Below are positions 62,303-64,000 of a stretch of DNA of 64,000 nt, piece after piece. Under the pieces are notes generated by a model. It searched no databases and was not told where the DNA came from. It worked only from the letters and a program-made list of their open reading frames with translations. Every line of letters begins with the position of its first letter. Positions within the stretch are counted from its first letter, which is position 1. This DNA comes from Wyeomyia smithii (Eukaryota; Arthropoda; Insecta; Diptera; Culicidae), in the NCBI RefSeq assembly GCF_029784165.1, contig NC_073695.1, positions 145,785,946 through 145,849,945 on the forward strand, in the 5' to 3' direction. Made by a program: the position numbers and the translations under genes.

Positions 62303-64000
62303 TACCTTACCAGTCAGCTCCAGGCCGAAGTGACCCTTGCTGTTCGAAGAAGTCGTCTCCATTCAACTCGGTCCATGGCTGCAGCTCGCCAGCCATGTCG
62401 TCTGCGGAGGCCCCGCAGGACGTCTTCCACTTGATCGAGCCACCTCGCTCGCTGCGCGCCCCGTCGCCTTGTTCCAGTCGGGTTGTTATCGAGAACCATT
62501 TTCACCGGGTTGTCGTCCGACATCCTAACGGCATGCCAGCCCACCGTAGTTTCCCGATTTTCGCCGTTTGAACGATAAGTGGTTCTCCCAGCAACTGATG
62601 CAACTCGTGGTTCATCCGCCTCCGCCATGATCCATCTTCCATCTGCACTCCATCACAGATGGTACGCAACACCTTTCGTTCGAAAACCCCAAGGGCGCGT
62701 TGGTCCTCCACGAGCATAGTCCAGGTTTCGTGGCCCCAGAGGACTACTGGTTTGATCAGTGTTTTGTAGATGGTTAACTTCGAGCGTCGGCGGATTTTAT
62801 TCGAGCGGAGCGTCCTCCGGAGTCCAAAGTAGGCACGATTTCCTGCCATAAGGCGTCGATGAATTTCTCTGCTGGTGTCGTTGTCAGCAGTCACCAGTGA
62901 GCCCAGGTACACGAACTCGTCTAACTCCTCGATTTCATCACCCCTAATATGAATTCGTGGCGGGAGGTTAACACTGGCTTCTCTGGAACCTCTTCCTCTC
63001 ATGTACTTGGTCTTCGAAGCGTTTATGGCCAGTCCAATTCGTCCGGCTTCAGCCTTCAGTCTGATGTACGTCTCCGTCATCTTTTCAAGGGTTCGTGCTA
63101 CAATATCAATTTCATCGGCGAAGCCAAAGAACTGAACAGACTTTCTAAAAATCGTGCCACTCGTGTCGATACGAGCCCTACGTATCACACCTTCCAAAGC
63201 GATGTTGCATACCAAGCACGATAATCCATCACCTTGCAGTAACCCTCTTCGAGATTCGAAGGGACTCGAGAGTGTCCCCGAAACTCGAACTACGCACATC
63301 ACCCGATCCATCGTCGACTTACCCAACCGTGTCAGTTTATCCGGAAAGCCGTAATCGTGCATAATCTGCCATAGCTAGTCTTGAACGATTGTGTCGTATG
63401 CCGATTTAAAATCGATGAACAAGTGATGTGTGGGCACGTTATACTCACGGCACTTCTGTAGGACCTGCCGTACAGCGAATATTTGGTCCGTGGTGGCGCG
63501 GGCACCCATAAATCTCGCTTGGTATTGCACCACGAATTCCCTTGCAAACGGTGATAGTCGACGGCACAGAATTCGAGAAAGTACCTTGTAGGCGGCGTTC
63601 AGCAACGTGATTGCACGGTAGTTGCAGCAATCCAACTTGTCGCCTTTTTTGTAGATGGAGCACACTGTACCCTCCATCCACTCCTCCGGTACTACCTCCT
63701 CCTCCCAAATCTTGGCAGTAACCCAGTGTAGCGCCTTAGCCAGTGATTCACCACCGTGTTTTAACAGCTCGCTGGGGAGTTGGTCAGCTCCAGCGGCTTT
63801 ATTGTTTTTCAGCCGGCCGATCTCCTCTCTAACTTTCTGGAGGTCAGGGGCTGGGATTCTGTCGTCATCTGCGCGTACATCGAAATCCACTCCGTCGTCG
63901 TCCTCTGCTACATTGCCATTAAGGTGCTCATCGTAGCACTGCTTCCACCTGTCAATCACCTCACACTTGTTCGTGAGAAGGTTGCCGCCCAGGTCCCTGC
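62303..64000 (-). mobile_element. RTE-clade non-LTR retrotransposon, RT portion, runs off the right edge
   Basis: Minus strand. From the edge: 'KNNKAAGADQLPSELLKHGG', 'EEWMEGTVCSIYKKGDKLDC', 'NYRAITLLNAAYKVLSRIL', 'FIDFKSAYDTIVQD', an in-frame TAG at about 63374, 'LLQGDGLSCLVCNIALEGV', then 'FFGFADEIDIVART'. The palm motif is FADE (63111-63122) rather than FADD. The thumb and the end 'GTRRRGAQRARWLDQVEDVL' lie in a shifted frame from about 62530. The wording of the RT motifs and this C-terminus fit RTE elements such as mosquito JAM1. The endonuclease would lie beyond 64000. The nearby 3' end ends in short TAAGG-like repeats. Confidence 0.87.

Overview
This window looks like intergenic DNA from an insect, most likely a culicid mosquito (Aedes-like; this is an inference). 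It is AT-rich and I recognise no host gene. Almost everything that can be named is a transposable element of a kind typical of mosquito genomes: a Juan-type Jockey-clade element, two RNase H-bearing LOA/I-group elements, an I-clade element, two R1-clade elements, an RTE element, several CR1-like elements, two tRNA-derived SINEs, hAT-like and TTAA-type MITEs, a pogo-like remnant and long CA/TA microsatellites. Every coding region found is broken by stops, frameshifts, truncations or insertions, so coding entries are given as pseudogenes. Clade names rest on reading the protein motifs, not on a database search.

Layout. 1-13904: F-family non-coding repeats (named F here), an R1-clade copy cut by a 500-N gap, a 166-bp tandem duplication, a piggyBac-type (TTAA) MITE and (TA)n tracts. 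13905-56738: a nest of elements. 56739-62302: an inverted duplication of a CR1-like/unknown-element junction that flanks a second R1-clade copy. 62303-64000: an RTE element on the minus strand running off the right edge.

The nest is the main result. It was read from target-site duplications and from open frames that resume on the far side of each insertion. The outer CR1-like element 'CR1-A' (13905-15838 and 55918-56738) is split by a unit that starts with CR1-B and ends with Juan, flanked by ACTACCAC on both sides. Juan (20474-21765 and 54243-55917) is split by Loa1 (21766-25124 and 51208-54242; 14-bp duplication, one mismatch). Loa1 is split by an I-clade element (25125-41424, plus) next to a second CR1-A (41455-42300 and 50391-51207, minus). 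The I element is split three times: by F repeat #1 (26507-29110), by F repeat #2 (31683-38792) and by an unclassified element (39020-40528). F #2 holds a hAT-like MITE and an S-family repeat (named S here), and S holds a third CR1-A (33998-37152). The minus-strand CR1-A holds a pogo-like transposon (42301-50390), which holds Loa2 (43088-49913), which holds another hAT-like MITE (47710-48448). Both branches reach seven levels.

These elements do not work together as a pathway. The useful content is historical: order of insertion, empty sites provided by paralogous copies (Loa2 shows the sites in Loa1, and the reverse), and which catalytic residues each copy has lost. Loa1 has lost its endonuclease and RT active-site motifs, while the deeper and therefore younger Loa2 keeps them. 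Points to treat with care are the N gap and the three long (TA)n tracts at element junctions, where the assembly may be unreliable.
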